The notes beneath the pieces were generated by a model that saw nothing but the letters and a program-made list of their open reading frames with translations, was not told where the DNA came from and ran no database searches. The position numbers and the translations under genes are program-made. Positions 20,423 through 31,679 of a stretch of DNA of 64,000 nucleotides are shown here, piece by piece. The DNA comes from Spongilla lacustris (lineage: Eukaryota > Porifera > Demospongiae > Spongillida > Spongillidae). How positions within the stretch are numbered: position 1 is the stretch's first letter; every line of letters begins with the position of its first letter. The stretch lies in NCBI GenBank assembly GCA_949361645.1, contig OX442416.1:10607869-10671868 (forward strand), in the 5' to 3' direction.

Positions 20423-22625
20423 CATGTTGCCGCGAAATAAAATCACGATATGAGCATTTAATCGCGATATATCAAATTATTCATGATCAATTATCGTTTG
20501 GTTATTACATGTTGGGGTGGTTACCATGTACCACGAAGCCTGGATATGACAGTGGCGTCCCTAGGTGTTTCAAAAGGGTGTGGGGGGGGGGGGGGGGGGG
20601 GGGGGGGCTAATCAAACAGAGGGGCGCCATGGGGCGTGGCTCTGACTAATCAATTAGGCATGCAGAAATTCATATTACAATTTATTGAGCAAATAAATTA
20701 ATTTCAGAAACTGAATGGTTAGATTGTGCATGAACTATCCCTACTCCATAAGTAGATTGGATAGTTCTATTCTTCTTGGGTGCATCTTGAGAAATATCTC
20801 CACTGCTGTGTCATAGTTTACTGGATGTGAGTAATGAATATTCATAAGTGCTAACGAAGAAAGCCGTCTACAGGTCATAGAGGACCTTAGCCAGTTTCTC
20901 AGATGACGTAAGGTAGAAAGGCTTCTCTCGCAGGTGCAACTAGTGATTGGAAGTGTGCAACCAATTTTCATCAAGCGAAAAGTATTAGGAAACCGCTCTT
21001 CATCACAACTGATTAGTGCCGATGCAAGAGTATCCGGACGATTAATAGGTGAACATACACCATTTGCGCTTCCAAAGTCCCAACTCCTGGTCCATAAGAT
21101 ACTTGTCAATAAGATCATCTTCATAAATACCAATAATATTGTTTACATCGCTATTAAACTCATCCTGAACCACAATTGATGGTACAAGAAACAGTAGCTT
21201 TGAAGCTTTGTTGCAGATAGCAGAAAATCGTGTTTCCAGCTCTGAAGTAATACAATCAAGCAATGGAATTGCCACAGTCCTGCGATAATACTCCTGTATG
21301 TTGTCAGCTGGTGTACATGTGTTGTCCCTGTAAGATTGCTTTTGCGCAGTTCTTGGCATACAAGGCTCTGCCCCAACTTGCCTACACAAACGTTCTGCTT
21401 GTTCATATATCCTCTGGAACTCATCATTTACTCCTGCTCTCAGCACCTTGTAGTCCTGCTTGATAGCTTCGATGTCACGGAATGCTTTGATTAAATCAAC
21501 TGTTTTCCCTTGAAGACACCTAGTGATTATGGCAAGAGGGTGTAATAGCCTGTAGATACTAACAATTGCAATGATTGTTCCAAAATTGCAAAGAGCATGG
21601 AGATGTGATGTTGCATCATTTTTAGCTGCAGGTTCCCACCCACTTATGAGTGTGTCTGGGTATTTATGAATGTCCTCACATGTTCCATTAATTATCTCAA
21701 GAGCTTTAATAATAAATGGAAAGCTCAGATAAAAATGCTCATATGCCTTGCCACGCTCTGCCCATGCAACAAGTCTTACAGAGACCAAGTATTGCTTTTC
21801 GCTGACTACTACTGTGTTCGTTGGTTCCTTTCTCTACAACACTATAGCAGGCTCGCAGACGCTCGAGCTCGATGGTGCCTTAATTAATCGATGGAACAGA
21901 TTGCGCGCTTGAATGCAGTTGACGTTGCAACTTGCATTTTCGATTCTCAGCCCCACTCAGTTTTCGCTTCGTGTTCGACATTATATTCGAAACCAACGCA
22001 ATACGGTACGCTTACATGCATGTATCAATTTGTCAATGATGTCATACGGGCGGGAACTTCACACGAAACAAATTAAAAGGTGCTTAATTCGCGTACGCGC
22101 GGAAGCGTTTGCGCGTGCACTGTATGGTACAGTACTTACGCTAAATGTACTTGCTACCACAGACAATTTCATGAGCGTTGATCACAAAGCCTTCAAAACT
22201 GCAGTATGGAAGGCTTTGGATGGCACAATTGTTTTATTACGGTCTTGCGCAATTTTCCCAAGCAGCCGGCTTGTCAGCAGACTAAATTTAGAAATCAATT
22301 TCGGAAAATATGATCCATTGTTGTGGTGGAGACCATAGCTAAACCAGCAAGCAAGTACTTGTGCATTTTTGCTCAGGTATTTTCCTTTAGACGAAAAGGT
22401 TGCGCCCTTGGGGGCGTGGCATCTTGCATGAAAGGCAAATCTATATTTCTAAGGCAAGATTCAAACTGAACTGGTGTAACTGTAGCAGTAAATGTATGCA
22501 GGTTTCTAAATTATTTCTGTATATCTTTGTTTATGTCCGTACACGTTTATTTCGCGATATGTATCGCCTTTCGCGATATAAACATTTAATCATATCGCAT
22601 TTCGCGATATATCACGGCAACACTG
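20423..22625 (-). mobile_element. 2.2-kb hAT transposon, internally deleted
   Basis: Flanked by a perfect 8-bp target duplication, TCCTTCAG (20415-20422 and 22626-22633). The ends are CATGTTGCCGCGA on the left and, from the right, CAGTGTTGCCGTGA, so the left end has lost one G. Both ends carry subterminal TCGCGATAT motifs (20440-20480 and 22553-22612), which are candidate transposase binding sites. The minus strand carries a truncated, frameshifted hAT transposase. A G homopolymer with the hAT-like phrase cagtggcgtccctagg lies inside at 20551-20607, possibly a nested insertion. Confidence 0.85.
20744..21788 (-). pseudogene. hAT transposase, C-terminal half, frameshifted
   Basis: Two overlapping minus-strand frames (21788 to 21042, then 21133 to 20741) give about 350 codons. 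The second ends in the hAT dimerisation region: LPITSCTCERSLSTLRHLRN then WLRSSMTCRRLSSLALMNIH. This resembles the ZMYM1 / 52-kDa repressor (THAP12-like) branch of hAT proteins. The switch of frame around 21042-21133 is a frameshift. The N-terminal zinc finger and the first catalytic part are absent, so the protein is not functional. Known hAT transposases of this branch are about 600-750 residues. Confidence 0.8.
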
Positions 22626-22749
22626 TCCTTCAGAAAGTGCCAGGGTAAGCACATATTTCTCTGTCAGAACTCCAAGTTTCTAGGTTAACTGCTTGCAATG
22701 TTCATTATCCGTTGCAGGTTTATGCGGAGACTTGATTATTAATTATTAC

Positions 22750-22762
22750 TTATTACTAATGT
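22750..22762. repeat. 13-bp target-site duplication, left copy
   Basis: TTATTACTAATGT, repeated exactly at 26004-26016 directly after the poly(A) tail of the non-LTR element. Confidence 0.85.
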
Positions 22763-25700
22763 TGTCTCGTGTCGCTGTCGATGCATAAGAGACTGAATGC
22801 TCTGTTCTTTTTACACTGTCACTGTCTCCTATTGTCTCTAGCTAGGTTTTTCGTCATTTCGTCCTTTTTATTCGGGCATTAATTAGAATGCCTGCCTGTT
22901 GTCGTTGTAACAAGAAAGGTGTCTGTCGAGGATGTGAGTGTTCTCATGTCTCCCATTGCGTCTCGGTCAGTGTACTAATACTAGAACGAAGTATCAACAT
23001 CAACCTCCGGCTCCAGCGAGTACCAATACTCCGAATCCATTATCTACCGTTCCCAAGCAGCCAGTTCAAAAAACGTCAGGTGAGCAAACGTCGGATGATT
23101 TAATGAACCAGAAGATGCAACAAGCGTATGGAGCTAAGATGTATACTTGTTTTGACACTTCTCTATGGGAAATTATGTGGAAGCGTGTTGTACGCATGTC
23201 AAATGTGCAGTATTCCCTACCTGATGGAGTAGTCGGTCGTGAATTTGTTCAGTTATTGACAGATGAATTAGGTTTGTTAGCTGACGGCAAAAGTGTTTCA
23301 GAAAGACTCATGTGCCTCACCCCAATGCTGTTGGGCAGGGATGATATGATAAGGAAGTCCTGTGACATTAGGCGCCTAGTTGCAAAGCGTATGGAATTGT
23401 GGAAATCAGACCATTTTGATGCACTAGCGTCTGAACTGGAACGTTGTGCTGGCCATCTAACCAGACGGTCAAAGCAAAAGATGGATGATACTCACACTAT
23501 ACGGGCCGGTATTCTCACGACTCATGCTTTGTGGTAAAGTCAAAGATGCCACCCGTTGGATCACAGGTAGAACTGCTGGTAGGGTACTGGAATCTACTGA
23601 TATTGATTCGAAATCAGGAAAAACTGTTTTAGATGTCCTCAAAGAGAAGCACCCACCCCCTAGCAAGCTCAACCCAAATGCATTTTTGCACTGTGACCCA
23701 TTACCACATCTGGTTGACATTGATGTAACTGCAGCTCATGTTGAACAAGTGGCACACCATTGTAGAGGTGCAGCTGGACCTAGTGGAACTGATGCCATTC
23801 AATGGCAACGGTTTTTATGAAGATATGGAATCAAGAGCAATCATTTGAGAGAAGCAGTTGCTGCACTGACCCGTAGACTCGCAAATTCTGTTGTAGAGCT
23901 AGTGGACTGAAATCAAGGCATTGATGGCTAATCGCCTTGTGGCCTTAGATAAATGTCCTGGTGTTAGACCTATTGGTATTGGTGAAAGTTTGCGTAGGAT
24001 AGTGGGAAAAACCATGGCTCTAGTCACTGGGGGTGATGTTCAAGACTTATGTGGTGCAGAGCAACTGGCTACAGGACTGAAATCTGGTGTCGAAGGTGCT
24101 ATCCATGCTATGACTGATTTATATGATGAGTTCTCTAGTGATGGCTGGGGTTTTCTACTAGTGGATGCAGTAAATGCATTTAATCTTATGTCCCGGGTGA
24201 CTGCTCTGTGGAATGCAAGAATACTATGGCCTAGATGCAGTAGGTTTCTTTTCAACACATACAGAGGTTTTGCTGTGTTGCTGTTACGGAATTCTGAGGA
24301 ATTCCCAGAGGGGGAGTAACACAGGGTGACCCTTTGTCCATGTTGCTATATGCTGTAGCAATGATGCCACTGGTGAACTCTCTTCGCTGCAGAGAGCAAT
24401 ATCAACAGAGCTGGTATGCTGATGATTCTGCATGTGCTGGACCATTGAATTCAATCCATTCCTGGCTGGATCGTCTAATCGAACGAGGTCCTACTTATGG
24501 TTATTTCCCAGAACCCACTAAGAGTGTGGTGGTAGTAGCATCGAAGTATGTGGAAATTGCCAAGAGTGCCTTTCAAAATGTGGGAGTGAAAGTCGTTACT
24601 GGACATCGCTTTCTTGGAGGTGTGGTTGGTGAAAGGGAATTTTGTGTGCAATTTGTCAGAGAAAAGGTTGATGTTTGGGTAGACTGTGTGGATAAATTGT
24701 CCCAAGCTGCTATCAAGGCACCCCAGGCAGCATTTGCATCTTTGACAAAGTCTTTGCAGTGTGAATGGGACTTCCTCCAGTGAGTTGTACCAGACTGTGC
24801 AGATGCTTTTACACCACTCAATGAGAAAATCAAGAAGCAATTCTTTCCAGCTATGCTTGGTGCAGGTGTCACTGAAGCAGAGGAGGCTTTGTTTGCTTTA
24901 CCAACATCTCTAGCAGGACTAGGGATTTTTGACCCCACTAAGACAGCAACTTTAGCTTACCAGACATTCAGACAAGGAACTAAAGTGTTAGTTGAAGCAG
25001 TGAAAGGAGTTGATGTCTTTGATCCAGTACAACATTTAGATACTCTTTGGGATGCTAGAAAACACCATGTTACCACCAAGGAACAGACTTACCAATCTGC
25101 ACTTGACAGTATTTTAATGCAGTTCACATCAAAGCGAAAAAGAGCCATTAAAAGAGCTATCTCCGGCAAAACATCGGCATGGTTATCTGTCCTTCCAATC
25201 GCTACCTGTCACTTTGACCTGTCTCCAGCTCAATTTAGAGATGGGTTAGCGGTTCGCTATATGCGTGACCCGACAGACCTTCCTTCAAAGTGTGATGGTT
25301 GTGGAGCCTCATTAACATTGCAACATGCTCTTGACTGTAAGGTTGGTGGCCTAGTTATCCAGAGACATAATGAGATCAGAGATTGCGTTGGAGATATTGC
25401 CGCACAGGTGTGGACACAGGTTGTCAGAGAGCCAATTGTTAGAGAGGCAGAAACACAAGTGGATGACTCAGGGTTGAGGCTGGATTTGGGGGTGCGTGGT
25501 GTTTGGCAACCTCAGGCAGAGGCACTCTTTGACTTCAAGGTCATTGATACAGATGCCCCATCATACAGCAATCGCTTGCCAGAATCAGTTCTTGAATTGG
25601 GTGCTCAGGAAAAAAAGAGAATTTACAGGCAAGCAGTTGAAGATCGGAGAGGTACTTTTACACCCTTTGTGACTTCAGTTGATGGACTTCTTCACCGAGA

Positions 25701-26003
25701 AGCAGAGCACTTCCTGAAGAGAATGGCCACATGTGTTGCAAGCAAATGGAAAAAGTCTTATGCACAAACATGTGGCTACATCAGAGCAAGGCTTTCATTT
25801 GCCATCATCAGAGCAGCCAGCTTATGCCTAAGGGGTTCCAGAGTAAAGTGGAGAAGTGGCCTGGGCTTTGAGGATGGGGCCGCTCTTTACTCAATCATGC
25901 ATTGAACCATTTATTGGTTAAAAATTCTGATAAGTTATGTGATATGTATAATGGCTGTATGTGTGTGTATTTGCTGTAAGTTTAGTAGTTCATTAAAAAA
26001 AAA
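22763..26003 (+). mobile_element. Complete non-LTR retrotransposon copy (3.24 kb)
   Basis: Bounded by the 13-bp direct repeat TTATTACTAATGT and ending in a short poly(A) run (25995-26003) directly before the right copy, the signature of target-primed reverse transcription. The 5' end is at 22763, about 125 bp before the first ATG of a cysteine-rich N-terminus, so this copy is probably full-length. The open frame is broken in several places. Confidence 0.85.
22888..25905 (+). pseudogene. Reverse transcriptase with CCHC and restriction-like endonuclease, broken ORF
   Basis: The order of parts is as follows. A cysteine-rich N-terminus (MPACCRCNKKGVCRGCECSH) is followed by a linker and then the RT palm: motif [11 protein letters not shown], motif [11 protein letters not shown], motif C YADD near 24415. 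The C-terminus has the knuckle CDGCGASLTLQHALDC, an RHNEIRD motif and a PD-(D/E)XK-like LRLDLGVRGVWQPQAEALFD. Breaks seen: a frameshift near 22960, one near 23535, a TGA at 23817, a frameshift near 23910, one near 24305 and a TGA at 24781. From 24853 to 25905 the frame is open for 350 codons. The layout (RT, then CCHC, then restriction-like nuclease) is that of R2/CRE/NeSL-type elements; this assignment is inferred from motifs. Confidence 0.8.
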
Positions 26004-26910
26004 TTATTACTAATGTGATCACCGCATTCGTACTCCGTAAAATATTGCATACTTTAACCGCGTAACGGACCGCGCTGTACGTCAAATTTTTTATATGTCG
26101 CGGTATTAAACCCTGTCTATACCTATCGGAGAGCGCAAGCCAGCATGCAGAGACGCATACCGGAAACACCGTGGGCTTTTTAGTAGACCAGTTGTATAAT
26201 TATAAATAGTACACAACTGTACACTATGCTTACAAATAACACCACTAAACTACAGCTATAACACTAATGTTAACTTACTATTAATACAATATTATAATGA
26301 TGGCAGGTATTGATCTCATTACAATAGCACCAGCCATAGATAGACAATACATTAAAGACCTTACGTAAGGACTTTAATCTATGGATAGACGACCATAGAG
26401 GGTGACCAGAGCTCTTGGCTTGGTGGAATTAGTCCGGACAGCCAGACTTGATGCCACAGTCCAAAAAACCTCAATAGTTTCCACCACAAAAGGGAATGCA
26501 CTACCACCGCGTTACCGCGGTAGTAGGGCGCGTCCGACTAGTACAAATCTACATGCATTGGCGTTCAATTTTATGTATTAAATATCATAGGTACGCGTAC
26601 GGAATACTAAAAGTAGAACCGTTCAAATCTCTGTGACTTAAGACAAAAAAAAATTTGTACAGGTTTTCAATACTACGTCTTGATAACGAATGTGCATAAC
26701 AATACATACAAAATGTATTTCCAAGCAGCTTCAACGCTATATTAATAATGTAGCATTATATCATGTTATAAGTACCTAGTTGATAGGAGGCTCCGGCTTG
26801 GTGTAGTACTTCGAAACGTATTATGACTTAAAAGTCACAGGCGGTACTTCAGTTGTGTTTTGTGCGAGATCGCGTACAGAGAAGGCCCTGTATTGTAAAA
26901 TTTGTGACAG
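26004..26910. other. Intergenic; right target duplication and short palindromes
   Basis: 26004-26016 is the right copy of the 13-bp duplication. An imperfect palindrome centred near 26368 (attaaagaccttacgtaagg, then actttaat) and a second near 26515 (taccaccgcgttaccgcggt) are probably MITE relics. No gene was recognised. Confidence 0.55.
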
Positions 26911-27676
26911 TGTCCAGCAAAAATCGGGCTTGTGGGGTTATAATTTTATCACTATAAAAACTGCACGTTGTACTAAACAACACATCTTCGCGACGGTACT
27001 GCCTTTTCCTTTCAAATTTCGTACACTTGTTTCCACACCATTTCTCTGTGTGAAAATCGATTTTTGTGATCTACACCTTTTCCGTGCAGTGGATACAACA
27101 ATCGTTAACCCCGCGGGTTAGAAATCCACATTTCTTCACGTACGAGTGTTGAAAACGCGTCAATTTCGGAGTGTGCATAGAGGAGTCCTGTAGCTATTGA
27201 TTTGTTCTGTTCGTTAGTTTCTGAATCATCCGTTACGGAAATACAGTTGAGCAAACTACAGGTACATTTTCCCGCTTGATTCGCGCCAATGTTATAATCA
27301 CCGCCATCCCATTCACTGAGCGGGACGTGATTTGCCAAAATCATTGGCGCGAATCAAGCGGGAAAACATGCCCGTAGTTTGTTCGACTGTATCTGCTACA
27401 GGACTTCTCTATGTGCAACCCGAATTTGACGCGTTTTCAACACTCGTACGTGGAGAAATGAGGATTTCTAACCCGCGGGTTAACGATTGTTGTATCCACG
27501 GCACGGAAAATGAGTAGATCACAAAAATCGATTTTCACCCAGAGAAATGGTGTGGGAACAAGTGTACGAAATTTGAAAGGAAAACGTATTACCGTCGCGA
27601 AGATGTGTTATTTAGTACAACGTGCAATTTTTAAAGTGATAAAATTATAACCCCACAAGCCCGATTTTGCTGGACA
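26911..27676. mobile_element. 766-bp fold-back element
   Basis: Two long inverted arms (about 26911-27291 and 27342-27676) pair over nearly their whole length around a 50-bp loop. The outer ends read TGTCCAGCAAAAATCGGGCT on both sides. The arms contain AACCCGCGGGTTA palindromes at 27105-27120 and 27468-27483. No target duplication longer than 2 bp is clear. There is no coding content; the frames that exist are arm artefacts. Confidence 0.8.
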
Positions 27677-27787
27677 TACAAGTATTGATAAAAACATACT
27701 AAAAACACAGATGCATCCAGTGTGTTGAATAAGTTTTATAAAGTTTTTAGTTTTCACTGATAATTTTGTGACATAAGTCGCAATTGG

Positions 27788-28499
27788 TCAATGGAAAAGT
27801 CCTCACCTGCTGATAAAGCACGTCTACAGTATATATTCAGTTTCAGCCAAGCATGCTGCATTATGGCTTTGTGTAGCACCCTCCATCCAGAGGAGTTCCA
27901 TATAGCAGTAAAGTGGTGGTTGGGATTAGATATCTCGTATGCATGGGTCTCAGTGTGCACTATGCCCTGGTAGTTCTTTTGACCCCCTAGGCCACCATGC
28001 AACTACTTGCAAAAGAGGGGGTGATGCTCTATTTCGCCATAACAATCTTGGGATATTTTGGCAGAATCCTTCCATACTGCGCAATTGCTCCCAGTCAAGA
28101 CCGGCAGATATTCTTGTATACAGGACTGGGATCGAGAAAAGCCAGCCGCCTTTGACATCTCTGTTGTCTCACCGCTAAACTCAAAGGTTTTGTCTGCAGC
28201 AGGAGCAAGAGCAGGTGCAGCATCAGAGGCGGCTGAGCTTAGGAAGCACACTGCCAATGATACAAAGTGTGCAGAGTTGGGGTGGGTGTCCATCCCTCTT
28301 GTGGTGCATGGAGTCTTATGGGGCATGGGGAATGGGGCATGGGGCAAGGAGGCTCAGCAATCTTTTTCCAAACTTGCGTCTCGCCTTGCTGTCCATGGCT
28401 GTGTGCCAAAGTCCATGGCAACCTTTGAACTTTATGCACGGCAAAACATCTCCCTGCATGATGAGGGCAAACTCTAGGGCGATGTTGTCTAGGTCCTAG
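27788..28499 (+). pseudogene. Second-lineage retrotransposon C-terminus (CCHC-REL)
   Basis: Four frames in succession carry recognisable parts: VKWWLGLDIS (27912), QCALCPGSSFDPLGHHATTC with a following GGDALFRHNN (27957-28045), KPAAFDISVVSPLNSKVLSA (28139-28200), and a tail with AELGWVSIPLV and FELYARQNIS, ending in RAMLSRS at about 28499. These are a zinc knuckle, an RHN motif and a restriction-like nuclease core (PAD...AFDISV). At least three frameshifts are needed to join them, so it is a relic. The RT part is missing, as expected of a 5'-truncated insertion. Confidence 0.75.
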
Positions 28500-28649
28500 A
28501 TTATGTTTATTTTTAGTGTTATACTGATTAATTATCGTTAGTGTTATAGCTGTATTCTGCAGCATAGTGTAATACTTTTATTGTATTGCCCTATATGTCT
28601 ATATGTTTTAAACATATATAATTGGTCAATGTATGATTTTAAACGCCGT

Positions 28650-29213
28650 TTTGGAGGGGAAGTAACTGAAAGAAAAAAGCTAAAAGGTCCTCTGATGAGT
28701 ATTTTTCTTTTCAAGTAGAGAGGAATGTGAAAGTAAAACTCTTGAGACAACATTGGATGCATTTTGTGAGATCATTCAGCTTGCTGGGTGCTACAAATGC
28801 GGTGATGTAAAAGCGGTCCATGATAAAAACATACCGCTTCATCATCATAAAAAAATCACATTGTATACGCCAAGTTGAGCTTGTAAACATTCAAATGCTT
28901 TTTCAATCGTATGCGATATACTGTGTGTATGTGTTCTATCGTGTCTATAGATATACATTACCGCGTGCGGTTTAACTTTGCTGCTTTTCACGCTGCTTTT
29001 CGAGTCTGCAATTTTTATTTTCAAGGAAACCTAGAGCTGCATTGATATCACTCATGCATGCTTATGAATTTTCAGTAAAGAAGGGAAGGGGTGTAAAATG
29101 ATAAAATGATAAGTGTTGTAACGCACTAGTTTATTTAAGTTTGGCGCATCAAAACTGTGATAGTTACAGCTCTTATAAATAGACCCTTCCTTTATTAACA
29201 GCGTAAGGAATGC
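28650..29213 (+). repeat. Direct duplicate, copy A
   Basis: About 550 bp homologous to 30515-31142. The shared run includes cttgagacaacattggatgc and the atcaaaactg(t/c)gatagtt(a/g)cag segment. Copy A is interrupted by the MITE at 29214-29744 and continues to about 29795. No conserved frame spans both copies. Confidence 0.8.
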
Positions 29214-29744
29214 AATTTGCTATTCTTACGTCACGTCCGGAGTTCTTCCTGCTGGTGATGTAATGTGTCATGTGTAAAATGACTCGCAAGGTGGACAACA
29301 AGGGTGTATCTATGTGCTGTAGGATATAGGAGGGCAACGTTGCGTATAAGCGCACGAATTCTAAGGTTTAGCATTCGAAACACCAGACTTATACAAGTAC
29401 GAGCTTGTTTATACAAAGCGATAAACATTGAGTCATATTGGTCTGGGAACGAGACTAGCACGGCTGATATCGTCACAGTACATAAATGTATTGGCAATAC
29501 TGACCTATCTATTAGGCTTTGCTTTCGGCTAGCCAATCCCGTGGCAAATTAGCCACCTTCGGAGCGCTGCCGTACTACGGATCTCTAGTGGCTCCTCGAG
29601 AAACACACCTGGGATGTCTGCCTCTGTGAGTACTGTTACAGAGGCTTGGTCGGTCGAAAATTATCAACAGCCTGGTACAGTGTTAGTGCTCGCGCGCAGG
29701 AAGAACTCCGGAAGTGACGCAATTAAGAATAATTGCATTCCTTA
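29214..29744. mobile_element. 531-bp MITE with TA target
   Basis: The ends read TAAGGAATGCAATT and its inverse; the homology includes a CCGGAGTTCTTCCTGC block 40-55 bp in from each end. The duplicated locus at 31083-31096 (aacatagtgtaaaagg) shows the empty site and supports a TA duplication, as in Tc1/mariner-type elements. No transposase was found inside. Confidence 0.75.
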
Positions 29745-30514
29745 GTGTAAAACTTAATTTACAACCGATTCTGTTGCTAGCGGATCTTTTCGTTGTTTAG
29801 TGTCCCCTTAATTACACCCAAGCACATTCCAACAGCTGATGGAACATGTTCTAATTGGTCTTCATTTGACATCATGTCTGGTGTATCTGGATGGCAGTGA
29901 GTATTTTACATGTTCTGGTAGAGAAAATTAGAGATGTAAAAATATTCCAGCAGGATTTTTCTCGCAAAGAACTAGGCGTGTAACAGATTTTCAGGATTTG
30001 CGATTACCTATTCGGTCGACTATGCTAGGCACTGCAGAAATTTTCAGTTCAAAAACGCTCAAAAGATTATACTATTATTATGGTTAGAAAGAGCAACAAA
30101 TGCTACGTTTAATAGTACTTCATGCGTCACCACAGCATATTTAATACCGGAGATATTCAGGGCCAAAGTGACAACTTTTTTAGTACAGCGTAATCGCATG
30201 TGACGGTTGAGGAACAATAAAGCATAACCTTGCCATTCCATGCATGTAAGATACTAATTCCAAACATTGCATATAAGTGGTTCTGATATAGGTAAGTCAT
30301 TTAAAAGGCTTATATCATCATATGTATATTTTCAAATTGTGGACACATAACTGATTAGCATGCATACGCTTGAGCGACAATATCATTTAGCATTGAAGAA
30401 TCATTGGCCACAAACACTAAATACCAATCAAATAGTCCATGAGCATGTCAATAACCATCAATTCGTTATTCTTTCCATTCATCCTATTTAACACCGCGTC
30501 CGCGAGTAAATTCA

Positions 30515-31142
30515 GACTGAGGGAAGTAAAAATACTAAACGATCCGCTGATGAGTATTTTGCTTTTCAAATATTGGAATGTGAAGGTACAACTCTTGAGA
30601 CAACATTGGATGCATTTTGTGAGAGATCATTCAACTTGCTGCAGCTGGATGCTATACAAATACGGCGATATAAAAGTGGTCCTTTTCGATAAGACCATAT
30701 TTCATCATCATAGAAAAACGGCAATAATCATGCACATTGTGTAAGCCAAGTTGAACTTTTAAACATTTCTATGCTTTTTCAATCATGCAATATTTATTTA
30801 TTTTTTACTATGTGCACGATAGAACACTATACATGCATAATCGCATGCGATTTAACTTTGCTGCTTTACACGCTGCTTCAGTTGCGAGTCTGTATGCAGA
30901 TGTCATTTTTATTTTCAGGGAAGCCAAGAGCTGCATTGATATAGTTGGCTTATGCATGCTTAAGAATTTACAGTCAAGAAGGGAAGGGTTGTAAAATGAT
31001 AAGCGTAGTACCGTACCGAACTATAGTTTATTTTAAAAAGTGCATGCATCAAAACTGCGATAGTTGCAGCTCAATGGGAACATAGTGTAAAAGGTTATAC
31101 TTTACAACTAGTACCTGTGATTCTGTTGGTAGCGGATCTTCT
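30515..31142 (+). repeat. Direct duplicate, copy B
   Basis: Homologous to copy A (28650-29213 plus 29745-29795). The homology stops at agcggatcttctc, where the 5-kb Kolobok-like element begins, and seems to resume beyond it at 36180 (gtttagcttcccc against gtttagtgtcccc). This supports insertion of that element into copy B. Confidence 0.75.
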
Positions 31143-31456
31143 CAGGGATGTTAAGGCAGCCTACACAAGAAAACATATTTACATGATGTTGACAATATGT
31201 CGACAAGTATGTTCATGATTACATCATTATGACATAGTGCAAATCACTGTTTATTCAAGCATTGCGATCGTACGGAAGATTTTTTTGTAAAGCATTCATA
31301 CCTATTGTCATGCTAGGGTATTCTAGCGCTTAGATTTCGTATATGACGCATAGAAGTGTTGGCTTGACAATATAAAAGTTGCAGCTGTCGAGCGGGAAAG
31401 TTCAGTTACGTCATATTTTATCGCCTTAATTAATTAATTAATTAAAGGAGAAGAGG

Positions 31457-31481
31457 CGGTATAAAAGGGCGTAGACTGCTC
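31457..31481 (+). promoter_or_regulatory. TATA-type promoter in the left subterminal repeat
   Basis: GGTATAAAAGGG at about 31459-31470 lies 210 bp upstream of the transposase ATG. The surrounding 25 bp recur inverted at 35574-35598 with TATAAAAGG also conserved, so the right end could drive leftward transcription. Confidence 0.5.
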
Positions 31482-31679
31482 AATTTTTGAACGGCCAGCC
31501 GGTTTTAAGCGGCCAAATATGGCGTTCTGTGAACCGTACTATAGTATCCGGGTCCTGCTACACAGTGACACGTCTACTAAAACACACAGTCCAGTAAAAC
31601 TAATCGTTAAGCTCATAACTCGAACGCGTCCTTTGTACTATTAATGTAATTACCGGGCACGTGAAGATAACTGGTAAAT

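Noticed and set aside
28650..31140. Coding exon in the direct duplicates (TLETTLDAFC reading)
   Set aside because: The two copies do not keep the same frame and both contain indels out of phase.
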